Source: JAHFUA01 sp963808725 (GTDB lineage Bacteria > Acidobacteriota > Terriglobia > Terriglobales > Acidobacteriaceae). From it: a DNA stretch of 64,000 nt. The notes under the pieces were generated by a model. The model saw nothing but the letters and a program-made list of their open reading frames with translations, ran no database searches and was not told the DNA's origin. Location: positions 930,001 to 994,000 of the forward strand of contig CAWEGO010000001.1 in NCBI GenBank assembly GCA_963808725.1, given 5' to 3'. The translations under genes were made by a program, and so were the position numbers. This document shows positions 1-9,157 of this stretch, piece by piece. The number at the start of each line of letters is the position of its first letter. Within the stretch, counting starts at the first letter, position 1.

Positions 1-992
1 CCTCGGGCATCTTCGCCTACGGGCTCTCGCTGCTTTACGGCCTGACCGGCAGCACGCGCCTGCCGCAGATCGCTGCCATGTTGAATGGAGACATGGCAAC
101 GCGATCCACCGACCCCATCTTGATCCTGGCGCTGATCACCACCGCCACCGGCCTCTTGTTCAAAGTCGCTGCCGTGCCCTTTCACCAATGGGCGCCGGAC
201 GCCTACGAAGGCGCGCCGACCTCCATCACCGGGTTCATGTCCGTCGCCGGCAAAGCCGCGGCTTGGGCGCTGCTGCTGCGGATCTTCCTCTACGGCATCA
301 GTCCGCTGCGGCCGCTCTATCTGCCATTGCTGGTGTTTGTCGCCATCGCTACCATGACCGGCGGCAATCTCGCGGCCCTCACCCAGACCAACCTCAAGCG
401 CCTGTTCGCCTATTCGTCGATTGCGCACGTCGGCTACATGCTGCTGGGCTTGATCGCCGGCGACCAGCAGAACGCCAGCCCCGACGGCATCAAGGGCATC
501 CTGATTTACCTGCTGGTCTACACCTTCATGAACCTGGGCGTGTTTGCGGTGATCACGTCGCTGCGCCGCCGCGAGATCATCGGTGACGAGCTCGAAGACA
601 TCTCCGGGCTCTGGTTCAAGGCGCCCACTGAAGCCGTGCTGATGATGATCTTCCTCCTGTCGCTGGCCGGAATCCCGCCGCTGGCGGGCTTTTACGGGAA
701 GTACTTCATCTTCCTGTCGCTGATTGAAACCGGACACTACGCGCTGGCGTCGCTGGCCGTGGTCTACGTGGCGGTGGCGCTCTACTACTACATCAAGGTG
801 GTGAACGCCATGTTCATGCGGCCGGCTGCGGATACGGTGCCGGTCAGGCTCTCGCCGGGGATAAGCTTGGCCCTGTTCGTGACCGCGGTCGCGACCGTGG
901 GTATTGGCCTGTACCCCGACCCGTTTATTCGCGCCGCTACCTGGTCGCTGAACCTGGCGCAGTATGCGCCGGTCGCGCAGTTGTTGCACTGA
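1..992 (+). CDS. nuoN: NADH-quinone oxidoreductase subunit N, 3' part (first copy)
   Basis: Membrane proton-pumping subunit of respiratory complex I, antiporter family. The frame is open from base 3 and the start lies outside the window. The visible ~330 residues carry the antiporter-type core with FHQWAPDAYEGAP and an ITGFMSVAGKAAA segment, then LLAYSSIAHVGYM-like residues (here LFAYSSIAHVGYM) typical of NuoN, and many hydrophobic helices. It ends 4 bases before atpZ, so it closes a + strand nuo operon that lies mostly to the left. A second nuoN with clear similarity lies convergently at 3404-4843, so the genome has two nuo clusters. Identification is strong; only the 5' end is missing. Confidence 0.95.
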   Translation, partial: SGIFAYGLSLLYGLTGSTRLPQIAAMLNGDMATRSTDPILILALITTATGLLFKVAAVPFHQWAPDAYEGAPTSITGFMSVAGKAAAWALLLRIFLYGISPLRPLYLPLLVFVAIATMTGGNLAALTQTNLKRLFAYSSIAHVGYMLLGLIAGDQQNASPDGIKGILIYLLVYTFMNLGVFAVITSLRRREIIGDELEDISGLWFKAPTEAVLMMIFLLSLAGIPPLAGFYGKYFIFLSLIETGHYALASLAVVYVAVALYYYIKVVNAMFMRPAADTVPVRLSPGISLALFVTAVATVGIGLYPDPFIRAATWSLNLAQYAPVAQLLH

Positions 993-996
993 AGTC

Positions 997-1236
997 ATGC
1001 CCGGTCCGCCAGACGAGCGCGATTCCGAGAAGCGGAGTTTCCTGGTGTTGGCCGCGCGATACAGCGGCCTCGCGCTGGCCCTGCCGGCTTCCACCCTCGT
1101 TGGCTGGGTGATTGGGACACTGCTCGATAAGTGGCTGCACACCACCTGGCTTTATTTGGTGGGCCTGATCCTCGGCAGCGCCGCCGGTCTGGTCGAGCTG
1201 ATTCGCGCCGCAACCGGCTCGGAATCGAAGAAATGA
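997..1236 (+). CDS. atpZ: AtpZ/AtpI-like small membrane protein of the ATP synthase cluster
   Basis: 79-residue protein with two predicted membrane helices (about residues 20-42 and 48-66) separated by a short DKWLHTT loop, and charged ends. This is the layout of the AtpZ (F0F1-ATPase assembly-associated) family. The start at 997 was chosen because it sits just after the nuoN stop; an upstream in-frame ATG at 964 would overlap nuoN by 29 bases. The stop overlaps the next start as ATGA, indicating translational coupling with atpI. The role is inferred from family and position. Confidence 0.75.
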   Translation: MPGPPDERDSEKRSFLVLAARYSGLALALPASTLVGWVIGTLLDKWLHTTWLYLVGLILGSAAGLVELIRAATGSESKK

Positions 1237-1676
1237 AGGCAATGGCCGAATTACCCGATCAGCCGGTCTCGCGATCTCCCGATGCCTTCTACTCCGGCGC
1301 ATACGACCGCATCATCTGCTTCATGATCGTGCTGGGAATCGTGGCGACCCTGGCCGTGCTGCTGCGATTTGGCACTGCGCTGGCGGCGGGATTCTTGCTG
1401 GGATGCGCCATCGCATTTCTGAATTTCCACTGGCTCAAGCGCGTAATCAGCGCGCTCGCCGACCGCGCCACTGCCACCGGTGAGCGCCAATCGAGCGCGG
1501 GCGTCGTGGCGCGCTTTCTGCTGCGCTACTTTTTGATAGCCCTCAGTGCTTATGCTATATTCAAAATTTCCCGGGACAGCCTGTACGGCCTGCTTGCCGG
1601 CCTGTTTTTGCCGGTGGGCGCGATCCTGATGGAAGCGGGTTATGAGTTGTACGCAGCCTTGCGGCGAGGCGTGTAA
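1233..1676 (+). CDS. atpI: ATP synthase subunit I
   Basis: 147-residue protein with four predicted membrane helices, resembling the ATP synthase I-chain family thought to help c-ring assembly. Helices lie roughly at residues 27-45, 49-68, 90-108 and 113-133. The ATG at 1233 overlaps the atpZ stop by four bases, and a second in-frame ATG follows at 1242. It precedes atpB by 31 bases. Function is inferred mainly from position between atpZ and atpB and from the helix pattern. Confidence 0.75.
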   Translation: MKAMAELPDQPVSRSPDAFYSGAYDRIICFMIVLGIVATLAVLLRFGTALAAGFLLGCAIAFLNFHWLKRVISALADRATATGERQSSAGVVARFLLRYFLIALSAYAIFKISRDSLYGLLAGLFLPVGAILMEAGYELYAALRRGV

Positions 1677-1707
1677 CTGAGTACCAAATACTGCGTACTG
1701 GTTTGTT

Positions 1708-2439
1708 ATGGAACAACTTCCTTTTACCGCACTTCTGAACAAGTACTTTGGCAGCCTCGCGCTGGCGCTGCTGCACGCGCTGCGCATCCGGGTAAGACAT
1801 CCGGCTGCGCCCATCCGGGACTCGGTTGCCATGGAGATTCTGGTCGCCATTCTTCTGCTCCTGTTCTTCTTTCTGGTGCGGTCGCGGCTGTCGGTGGAGA
1901 GCCCTGGAGGTCTCCAGCATGTGGCTGAATGGGTTTACAGTTTTGTCAACAAGCAAAGCGAAGAGATTATTGGCCACGACAATAAGCCTTATATTCCCTT
2001 CTTGGTGACACTGGGTCTATTCATATTGCCGTGCAATCTCCTCGGATTGGTGCCTGGGTTTGAATCGCCAACCGCAAATCCCAGTGTCCCGCTCGGGTGC
2101 GCTGTGGTTACGTTCATCTACTACAACCTTCAGGGCATCAAAAAACAGGGCGCGCTCCGCTATGCGGCACACTTCGCCGGGCCTATGCCGGCACTGGCAA
2201 TACTGATGGTGCCAATCGAACTCATCAGTCACACCGCCCGGATGCTTTCGTTGACGGTCCGGTTGTTCGCCAACATGTTTGCGGGTGATATGGTGACTTT
2301 GATCTTCTTTTCGCTCGTACCTCTCGGCATTCCCATTGTGTTTATGGGGTTGCACATGGCCGTGTCGATCATCCAAACCTACGTTTTCGTTCTTCTGGCG
2401 ATGGTCTACTTGGGAGGTGCCGTCGCGGAGGGACACTGA
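1708..2439 (+). CDS. atpB: ATP synthase Fo subunit a
   Basis: 243-residue integral membrane subunit a, which forms the ion half-channels facing the c-ring. Family hallmarks seen include the helix segment ELISHTARMLSLTVRLFANM, which holds the essential arginine (in LTVRLFAN), and the C-terminal IIQTYVFVLLAMVYL helix. Length is normal for the family. It is followed after 85 bases by the c-subunit gene. The b, delta and F1 genes are not in this window, so the ATP synthase genes are split over more than one locus. Confidence 0.95.
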   Translation: MEQLPFTALLNKYFGSLALALLHALRIRVRHPAAPIRDSVAMEILVAILLLLFFFLVRSRLSVESPGGLQHVAEWVYSFVNKQSEEIIGHDNKPYIPFLVTLGLFILPCNLLGLVPGFESPTANPSVPLGCAVVTFIYYNLQGIKKQGALRYAAHFAGPMPALAILMVPIELISHTARMLSLTVRLFANMFAGDMVTLIFFSLVPLGIPIVFMGLHMAVSIIQTYVFVLLAMVYLGGAVAEGH

Positions 2440-2524
2440 AAGGTTCGCCGTCCAGCGTGAGGGCGTCTGCACGAGGATGACGCCAACCACCCACTGACGG
2501 TAATTTGATAGAGGGGAGTTAGTT

Positions 2525-2833
2525 ATGCGTCGTGCATTGAGTGTTGTTTTCATGGCATTGGCAGTCATGTGTTTTGCCGTGCCTGCGTTGGCCCAAGGAG
2601 GAGCCGCCAATTCCGCTGCCAACTGGGTCGCAATTACGTCCGGTTTTGCCATGGCTATCGCCTCTGCCCTTTGCGGATTGGGGCAGGGCAAGGCCACTGC
2701 TGCCGCCATGGAGGGCTTGGCACGGAATCCTGGCGCTCGGCCTGGCATCCAAATCGGTCTGATCATCGGTTTGGCATTTATCGAATCGCTGGCGTTGTAC
2801 ACGCTGGTCATTATCTTTGCCAAGGTGAAGTAA
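2525..2833 (+). CDS. atpE: ATP synthase Fo subunit c, with N-terminal leader
   Basis: 102-residue c-ring protein. A signal-like hydrophobic leader (residues 1-23, ending ALAQ) precedes the usual two-helix hairpin: helix 1 with GLGQGKATAAAMEG, the polar loop ARNPGA, and helix 2 with the ion-binding glutamate E87 in AFIESLALY. A purine-rich ribosome site (gaggggag, 2511-2518) lies 6 bases before the ATG. Q54 in helix 1 plus E87-S88 and Y92 resemble the sodium-type ligand set, although the threonine that follows in sodium enzymes is leucine here. Product identity is secure; ion choice is open. Confidence 0.93.
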   Translation: MRRALSVVFMALAVMCFAVPALAQGGAANSAANWVAITSGFAMAIASALCGLGQGKATAAAMEGLARNPGARPGIQIGLIIGLAFIESLALYTLVIIFAKVK

Positions 2834-2919
2834 GGCTTCCCAGGAGATCAAGTCTCCTTCACGCTGATGATGGCGTCAGGGGGATGGTTTTGTCCTCGGT
2901 GGCCTGCTGCTAGAGTGCG

Positions 2920-3375
2920 GTGAGCGTGAAATTCAGCGACAAAATCGCCTCGGTCTTAAGTCGCAAGCCAGGCGACGTGTGGTCGGTCACGCCGGAGCAG
3001 TCGGTCTACGAGGCCATTGAGCGCATGGCCGACAAGGGTGTGGGCGCGCTGCTGGTGATGTCGGCGGGCAAGCTGGTGGGCATCATCTCGGAGCGCGACT
3101 ACGCGCGCAAGGTGATCCTGAAGGGAAGATCATCCAAGGAAACCCAGGTCAAAGAGATCATGACCAGCCCGGTCATCTACGTCAGCCCGCAGCACACCCT
3201 CGACGATTGCATGACCATCATGACCAACAGCCGCGTCCGCCATCTGCCGGTTGTCGAAAACGATCGCGTGGTGGGCCTGATCTCGATTCGCGACCTGGTG
3301 GGCTGGATTATCTCCGAGCAGGAGCACACCATCCGCCACCTGGAAAGCTACATCACCGGAAAATATCCCGCCTGA
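2920..3375 (+). CDS. Tandem CBS-domain protein
   Basis: 151-residue soluble protein made of two CBS motifs (about residues 8-65 and 75-135). The halves carry GALLVMSAGKLVGIISERDYARKV and HLPVVENDRVVGLISIRDL-type segments. Stand-alone CBS pairs bind adenosine nucleotides and often act as energy sensors. It starts with GTG at 2920, 86 bases after atpE, and may be cotranscribed with the Fo genes. It ends 28 bases before the convergent nuoN stop. The ligand and target are unknown. Confidence 0.85.
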   Translation: MSVKFSDKIASVLSRKPGDVWSVTPEQSVYEAIERMADKGVGALLVMSAGKLVGIISERDYARKVILKGRSSKETQVKEIMTSPVIYVSPQHTLDDCMTIMTNSRVRHLPVVENDRVVGLISIRDLVGWIISEQEHTIRHLESYITGKYPA

Positions 3376-3403
3376 GCCGGACGCCGCGACTGCGCAAGCT
3401 TCC

Positions 3404-4843
3404 TCATCTCGTCAGCAGGGCCGCTCCGCGGCTGGCATAATCGAGTACGCGTCCCGGCAGCACGCCGAGATAGATGGTTGCGGCCACCGTCAGCGCCAGC
3501 GCAACGCCCAATGGCGCGCTGACCCTCTGCACCGGCGCCGCGGCCGCGTGCGGGTCGCGCATGTACATCAGCACAATGATCCGCAGGTAGTAGTAAGCGG
3601 CGATCGCGCTATTGAGGACGGCGATGATCACCAGCCACACCAGGTTCGATTGCAGCGCAGCGCTGAATACGTAAAACTTGGCAAAGAATCCGCCGGTGAT
3701 GGGGATACCAATCAGCGAGAGCAGGAAGATGGTGAGCGTGGCCGCCAGTGCCGGCGACCGCCGACCGAGGCCGGCGTAGTCCTCCAGATTGACGTAGCGT
3801 TCTCCCGCCGACGCGAAATGGCTGACTACAGCGAACGCTCCCACGTTCATAAAAGCGTACGAAGCGGTGTAGAACATCGCCGCCGAAATCCCAACGTCGC
3901 GCGCGGCCGCGAAGGCCACCAGCAGGTAGCCGGCATGGGCGATGGAAGAATAAGCCAGCAGGCGCTTGACGTTGTCCTGGACCAGCGCCGAGATGTTGCC
4001 CAGCGTCATGGAGAGCGCCGCCGAGATCCACACCGGCCAGAACCAGCCTGGAGTGGAGGCCGCGAAAAAGATGCGCAGCAACACGGCGAATGCCGCAGCC
4101 TTGGGCGCAGTGGACATAAGGCCCGTGATGGGCGCCGGCGCCCCTTCATAAACGTCCGGGGTCCAGACATGGAAGGGAGCGGCAGCGACCTTGAAACCGA
4201 TGCCTACGAACATCAGCGCCACCGCCGCAAAGATCATCGTCGAGTGCTGCCCGCTCTGGATCTCCTCGGCGATTTGGTAGATCCTGGTCGTACCGGTCGC
4301 GCCGAACATCAGCGCCACGCCATAGAGAAAAAACGCGGTGGCGAACGATCCCAGCAGGAAATACTTGATCGACGACTCGATGCTCGAAGGCGCGCGCCGG
4401 CGGAAACCCGCCAGCACGTAGGTCGAGATCGAGGAAATTTCCAGCGCGATGAAGATCAGCACCAGCTCGACCGCCGACGACATCAGCACCATGCCGGTCG
4501 CGCCCAACAGGATCAGCCCGTAATATTCGCCGCCGCGGATCTGCTGGACGTCGAGATACTCGAACGACGACAGCACCACCAGCGCAGCAATAAATATGAT
4601 CAGGACATGAAAGAAGATGCTGAAGCTGTCCACCTGCACCATGCCGAAGAAGGCCATGCCGGGATAGCCGGCCTGATAGACGGTTGCGGCCAGCGCGGCG
4701 AGCGTGCCGACGAACGCCAGCCATCCCAGCGGCCTGCGGCTGGCGCGCGGCGGCAGCGCGGCTTCCCCCATCATGACGGCCACGCCGAACAGCGTCAGCA
4801 CGATCTCGGGCAGCACGCGGATGTAATCCAAAGCCTGGATCAT
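3404..4843 (-). CDS. nuoN: NADH-quinone oxidoreductase subunit N (second copy)
   Basis: 479-residue antiporter-like proton-pumping subunit of complex I, last gene of the - strand nuo operon. About 14 hydrophobic helices are visible, with PFHVWTPDVYEGAPAPITGLMS and LLAYSSIAHAGYLL core motifs (each cited in part only). The ATG at 4843 overlaps the nuoM stop as ATGA; longer frames upstream lie inside nuoM and were rejected. It is a paralogue of the partial nuoN at the left edge. Confidence 0.95.
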   Translation of the reverse strand: MIQALDYIRVLPEIVLTLFGVAVMMGEAALPPRASRRPLGWLAFVGTLAALAATVYQAGYPGMAFFGMVQVDSFSIFFHVLIIFIAALVVLSSFEYLDVQQIRGGEYYGLILLGATGMVLMSSAVELVLIFIALEISSISTYVLAGFRRRAPSSIESSIKYFLLGSFATAFFLYGVALMFGATGTTRIYQIAEEIQSGQHSTMIFAAVALMFVGIGFKVAAAPFHVWTPDVYEGAPAPITGLMSTAPKAAAFAVLLRIFFAASTPGWFWPVWISAALSMTLGNISALVQDNVKRLLAYSSIAHAGYLLVAFAAARDVGISAAMFYTASYAFMNVGAFAVVSHFASAGERYVNLEDYAGLGRRSPALAATLTIFLLSLIGIPITGGFFAKFYVFSAALQSNLVWLVIIAVLNSAIAAYYYLRIIVLMYMRDPHAAAAPVQRVSAPLGVALALTVAATIYLGVLPGRVLDYASRGAALLTR

Positions 4844-6336
4844 CGCACCAGGCCCTCCGCCATCTGCGCCAGCGGCGTAAGCACGGTGCGCACCGCCGGC
4901 TCGATGGCGTTCAGCCAAAGGAGTGGTGCGACGCCCATGGCCAGTGCGGCCAGCGCCGTCGGCCAGAGCGCGATGCGCTCGCGCGCGCTGATGTCTGGCA
5001 GCGTGACGTTGACGTCTTTCTTAACCTTTCCGAAGAACACGCGCTGGTACATCCACAAGAGATAGCACGCGCTCCAGATGACGCCGGTCGCCGCCAGGAT
5101 CCCGTACACCGCCTTGGCCTGGAACGCGCCGCTCAGCACCAGGAACTCGCCCACAAATCCGTTGAGCAGCGGCAGCCCCATCGAAGACAGCATGATGACC
5201 ATGAAGAAGGCGGCGTACACCGGCATGGGCGTGGCCAGTCCGCCGAACTCGGAGATCTCGAAGGTGTGCCGCCGCTCATAGAGAATGCCGACCAGCATGA
5301 ACAGCGCGCCGGTCGAGACGCCGTGGTTCAACATCTGGTAGACGGCGCCGTCCACCCCCGCCGTCGTGAAGCTGAAGATGCCGAGCACCACGAACCCCAG
5401 ATGGCTCACCGACGAGTATGCCACCAACTTCTTCAGGTTGGGCTGCACCATCGCCACCAGCGCGCCGTAGATGATGCCGATGATCGCCAGCGTGATGATC
5501 CACGGAGCGTGCTCGCGCGCCTGCTCGGGGAAGAGTCCGACGTTGAAGCGTAGCAGGCCATAGGTGCCCATCTTCAGCAGCACGCCCGCCAGCAGGACGG
5601 AACCGGCGGTGGGCGCTTCGAAGTGCGCGTCCGGCAGCCAGGTGTGCAGCGGGAAGATCGGCACCTTCACCGCAAACGCCAGGAAGAATCCGAGGAAGCA
5701 CCACAGGGCGGCCTGCCAACCGATCTGCCCGTTTTGGACCGCTGACTGGATCGCCGTGTACTCGAAACTCCCCGTCTGCGCGTATAGCCAGATGATCGCC
5801 GCCAGCATGAACATCGACCCGATCATGGTGAACAGGAAAAACTTCACCGCGGCGTACACGCGGCGTTCGTGGCCGAAGATGCCTATAATCAGCGCCATCG
5901 GGATCAAGGTAGCTTCCCAGAAGAAATAGAAGAGGAACAGGTCCAGCGAGATGAAGACCCCGATCAGCGCCGTCTCCAGGATCAGCAGCAAGATGAAAAA
6001 TTCCTTGACCCGTTCCTGCACCGACTTCCACGAGATCAGCACGCACAACGGGGTAAGGAAGGTGGTGAGCACAACCAGCCACATCGAGATGCCGTCCATC
6101 CCCAGGTGGTAGTGGATGTTCGGGCGCGTAATCCACTGGATGTTGATCTCGTATTGGAAGCCGCTCGCGTTGCGGATGAAGTGCAGCGGCAGGTGCAGGG
6201 ATAGAACGAATCCCAGCAGCGTGACGATCAGCGCGAACCAGCGGATCAGGTCGTCCCGGCGCGGAAAGAGGACCAACAGCAGCGCGCCGGCGAGTGGCAC
6301 AAAGGTGACGAGGGTGAGAATGGAGGCGTTCATCAT
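4840..6336 (-). CDS. nuoM: NADH-quinone oxidoreductase subunit M
   Basis: 498-residue antiporter-like proton-pumping subunit of complex I. Family motifs include WEATLIPMALIIGIFGHERR, FPLHTWLPDAHFEAPTAGSV (partial citation) and the YSSVSHLGFV helix. The start MMNASILTL at 6336 overlaps the nuoL stop by four bases. A longer open frame upstream is an artefact inside nuoL. Its end overlaps nuoN, so the L-M-N block is translationally coupled. Confidence 0.96.
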   Translation of the reverse strand: MMNASILTLVTFVPLAGALLLVLFPRRDDLIRWFALIVTLLGFVLSLHLPLHFIRNASGFQYEINIQWITRPNIHYHLGMDGISMWLVVLTTFLTPLCVLISWKSVQERVKEFFILLLILETALIGVFISLDLFLFYFFWEATLIPMALIIGIFGHERRVYAAVKFFLFTMIGSMFMLAAIIWLYAQTGSFEYTAIQSAVQNGQIGWQAALWCFLGFFLAFAVKVPIFPLHTWLPDAHFEAPTAGSVLLAGVLLKMGTYGLLRFNVGLFPEQAREHAPWIITLAIIGIIYGALVAMVQPNLKKLVAYSSVSHLGFVVLGIFSFTTAGVDGAVYQMLNHGVSTGALFMLVGILYERRHTFEISEFGGLATPMPVYAAFFMVIMLSSMGLPLLNGFVGEFLVLSGAFQAKAVYGILAATGVIWSACYLLWMYQRVFFGKVKKDVNVTLPDISARERIALWPTALAALAMGVAPLLWLNAIEPAVRTVLTPLAQMAEGLVR

Positions 6337-8300
6337 CGCGCCCCCAGGTACACCATGTAGGCAATGACCAGCGCGGCGCCGGCTGCGATCCATCCCGCGT
6401 AGGAGCGCACGTTGCCGGACTCGATGTGGCGGAGCGCGTCGGAGACGTGTTCCGCGGCTTCGGCTGATTCGTTTGCAGTGGCGTCGATCGCTCCGGCATC
6501 GATGCCGCGCCACAGGATGTAAGTCGAGCCTTTGATCAGCGGCTGGACGATCGCGGTGGCGTAGCCCTCGTCCACGTAGTACTTGTCGCGAACTGTGGTG
6601 TACAGTCCGCCGAGCGCGGCGGCGATCTTGTCGGGCAGGTCGCGGCGTCGCTGATAGAGCAGCCACGCGAAGAACAGCCCCAGCAGCGCTGCCAGCACCG
6701 AGACCCCAGCCAGCAGTAGTTCCTTGCCGTGCTCAGCCGCCGCCACAGCGGCTTCTTCGGCGTGCGTGCCGAACACCGGCGCGAGGAAGTGATCAAAGCG
6801 CTGCGTTCCGCCGATCGACTCCGGCCAGCCGATCCACCCCCCGATCACCGACAGCACCGCGAGGATCCCCAGCGGCACAAGCATCACCCTGGGACTCTCG
6901 TGGATGTGGCCATGCCCCCCGTGCGCGCCGCTGCTGCTCGCTTCCGTTCCGCGGAATTCGCCGAAGAACGTCATGAACCACAGCCGGAACATGTAAAACG
7001 ACGTCAGGAACGCGGTGATGAGCCCGATGGCCCAGAAGATCCAGCTTCCATACGGGCTGGAGAACGCGTTCCAGAGAATCTCGTCTTTGCTGAAGAAGCC
7101 GGCGAAGGGTGGAATGCCGGCGATGGCGAAAGTCGCGGCGGTCATGGTCCAGAAGGTCCACGGGATGTGCTGGCGCAGGCCACCCATGCGGCGCATGTCC
7201 TGCTCGCCGCCGAGCGCGTGAATCACCGAGCCCGCGCCCAGGAACAGCAGGCCCTTGAAGAAGGCGTGCGTCATCAGGTGGAAGATGCCCGCCGAGAATG
7301 CCGCCACGCCGCAGGCCAGGAACATGTATCCGAGCTGCGAGATGGTGGAGTAGGCGAGCACTTTCTTGATGTCGGTCTGGGCCATGCCGATGGTGGCGGC
7401 GAACAGCGCGGTCAGGCAACCGATGATGGCGACCACCAGCATCGCCGAGGGGGCGCGAGTGAAGATCAGATTCGAGCGCGCCACCATGTAAACGCCCGCG
7501 GTCACCATGGTGGCGGCGTGGATGAGCGCTGAGACTGGCGTGGGACCTTCCATCGCGTCCGGCAGCCAGACGTACAGCGGGAGCTGCGCCGACTTGCCGG
7601 CAGCGCCCATCATCAAGAGCAGGCCGATAGCGGTGAGCAGGCCGGGCGCGGCGTTCTCGACGCCCAGCTTTGAAATGGCAGGGAAGAGCTGGCTGAAATC
7701 CAGGGAGCCGAAGTGTTTGATCAGCAGGAAAAGCGCAATCAGGAATCCAAAATCCCCGATACGGTTGACGATGAACGCTTTCTTGCCTGCCGACGCCGCC
7801 GAATCGCGCAGGAAGAAGAACCCGATCAGCAGGTACGACGCCAGCCCCACGCCTTCCCACCCGATGAACATCACCAGGTAGTTGTTGGCCAGCACCAGCG
7901 TCAGCATGAAGAACATGAACAGATTCAGGTACGAGAAGAAGCGGTAGTAACCGCCTTCATGCGCCATGTAGCCGATCGAGTAGATGTGGATCAGAAACCC
8001 GACGCTGGTCACCACCAGCACCATGACCATGGAAAGCTGGTCGAGGTAAACGCCGTAGCTGACCGAGAAGTCGCCAGCGCGAATCCACGTGGCATAGTCG
8101 CGCACGTACGGCAGCATCTCGTGCGGCAGGCTGAGGAAGCGCGCAAACACCCACCATGCCATCGCGCAGCTTGCGCCCACGAACACGTTGCCGATAAAGG
8201 TAACGACGTTCTTGGGCAACCGCCGCCCCAGCAGGCCGTTGATGGCAGCGCCGGCCAGCGGCAGCAGCGGAATGAGCCAAAGATGGAGGTGTGGCTTCAT
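6333..8300 (-). CDS. nuoL: NADH-quinone oxidoreductase subunit L
   Basis: 655-residue largest antiporter-like subunit of complex I, normal length. The core has FIGWEGVGLASYLLIGFFF, LPLYVWLPDAMEGPTPVSAL and YSTISQLGYMFLACG. The C-terminal ~140 residues hold the long amphipathic helix region and a final anchor helix. The start overlaps the stop of nuoK by four bases. The operon order L-M-N is the usual one. Confidence 0.97.
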   Translation of the reverse strand: MKPHLHLWLIPLLPLAGAAINGLLGRRLPKNVVTFIGNVFVGASCAMAWWVFARFLSLPHEMLPYVRDYATWIRAGDFSVSYGVYLDQLSMVMVLVVTSVGFLIHIYSIGYMAHEGGYYRFFSYLNLFMFFMLTLVLANNYLVMFIGWEGVGLASYLLIGFFFLRDSAASAGKKAFIVNRIGDFGFLIALFLLIKHFGSLDFSQLFPAISKLGVENAAPGLLTAIGLLLMMGAAGKSAQLPLYVWLPDAMEGPTPVSALIHAATMVTAGVYMVARSNLIFTRAPSAMLVVAIIGCLTALFAATIGMAQTDIKKVLAYSTISQLGYMFLACGVAAFSAGIFHLMTHAFFKGLLFLGAGSVIHALGGEQDMRRMGGLRQHIPWTFWTMTAATFAIAGIPPFAGFFSKDEILWNAFSSPYGSWIFWAIGLITAFLTSFYMFRLWFMTFFGEFRGTEASSSGAHGGHGHIHESPRVMLVPLGILAVLSVIGGWIGWPESIGGTQRFDHFLAPVFGTHAEEAAVAAAEHGKELLLAGVSVLAALLGLFFAWLLYQRRRDLPDKIAAALGGLYTTVRDKYYVDEGYATAIVQPLIKGSTYILWRGIDAGAIDATANESAEAAEHVSDALRHIESGNVRSYAGWIAAGAALVIAYMVYLGAR

Positions 8301-8599
8301 AGTTTGAGCAGGTTCACGCGGTCCACGTTCAACGTCTCGCGCGTGCGGTAAACAGCGATGATGATGGCCAGTCCAACCGCAGTCTCGGCCGCCGCCACCA
8401 CCATCACGAAGAAAACGAACACCTGTCCATTAAGGGATTTCCATTGCCACGCGAAGGCCACGAACGCCAGGTTGACGGCGTTCAGCATCAACTCGATCGA
8501 CATGAACAGCGTGATCAGGTTGCGCTTGATGAGGAACCCCACCACGCCCAGCGAAAACAGGATCGCGCTCAGCCCGAGATAGTAGGAGACCGGGACCAT
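8297..8599 (-). CDS. nuoK: NADH-quinone oxidoreductase subunit K
   Basis: 100-residue three-helix membrane subunit. The conserved glutamate-bearing segment SIELMLNAVNLAFV and the AAAETAVGLAIIIAVYR motif are both present, as in all NuoK/MrpC-like proteins. It starts 6 bases after the nuoJ stop and overlaps nuoL. Confidence 0.97.
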   Translation of the reverse strand: MVPVSYYLGLSAILFSLGVVGFLIKRNLITLFMSIELMLNAVNLAFVAFAWQWKSLNGQVFVFFVMVVAAAETAVGLAIIIAVYRTRETLNVDRVNLLKL

Positions 8600-8605
8600 C
8601 TGGCG

Positions 8606-9157
8606 TTATTCCTCCCTCTTCGCCGGCGGACTCTCCGGACTGCCCGGTCCGGTCGTGGTCCCAGCCGGACTGGCCAGCACCACCGCCCCCATGATGGCGA
8701 TCAGGATCAGCACCGAGGTGACTTCAAAAGGCAGCAGGAAGTCCCGAAAGAGCAGTTGCGCGATGGCGGTGGGCGAGCCGACAAAGCGCCCGCTGAGGTT
8801 CACCGTAACGGGATGTGGAGTGTGGGTGAGCAGCGTCCACGCCAGCAGCCCGGCGAGCAGCGCCACGGCGGGGAATCCCAGCAGCATGGCGACACGGCTG
8901 CCGGGCGTGCGCTCCTCCTCGCCGGCGTTGAGCAGCATGATGACGAACACAAACAGCACCATGATGGCGCCGGCGTAGACGATCACTTGGATGGCGGCCA
9001 GAAATTCCGCTCCCATCAGCAGAAAGAGCGTGGCCAGCGACGCCATCACCACGATCAGCGAAAGCGCGCTGTTGATGGGGTGTCGCTGCACCAGCAGGTT
9101 CACCGCCGCGGCCACGGCGATGATCCCAAAGACGAAAAATAAGATGAGCTGTAGCAT
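8606..9157 (-). CDS. nuoJ: NADH-quinone oxidoreductase subunit J
   Basis: 183-residue membrane subunit with five helices. The helix-3 signature FLAAIQVIVYAGAIMVLFVF, which includes the pi-bulge region, is clear. The C-terminal tail is proline- and serine-rich. It begins on the base before the nuoH stop region ends (9157/9158), so there is no room for the nuoI gene normally found between H and J. Confidence 0.96.
   Translation of the reverse strand: MLQLILFFVFGIIAVAAAVNLLVQRHPINSALSLIVVMASLATLFLLMGAEFLAAIQVIVYAGAIMVLFVFVIMLLNAGEEERTPGSRVAMLLGFPAVALLAGLLAWTLLTHTPHPVTVNLSGRFVGSPTAIAQLLFRDFLLPFEVTSVLILIAIMGAVVLASPAGTTTGPGSPESPPAKREE

Noticed and set aside
3548..5065. Long open frame on the + strand across nuoN/nuoM
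   Set aside because: It is antisense to conserved nuo genes and its Arg/His/Gln-rich product is typical of a shadow frame in high-GC DNA.
5276..6499. Long - strand frame inside nuoM/nuoL
   Set aside because: Different frame of well-conserved nuo genes; no family sequence in its product.
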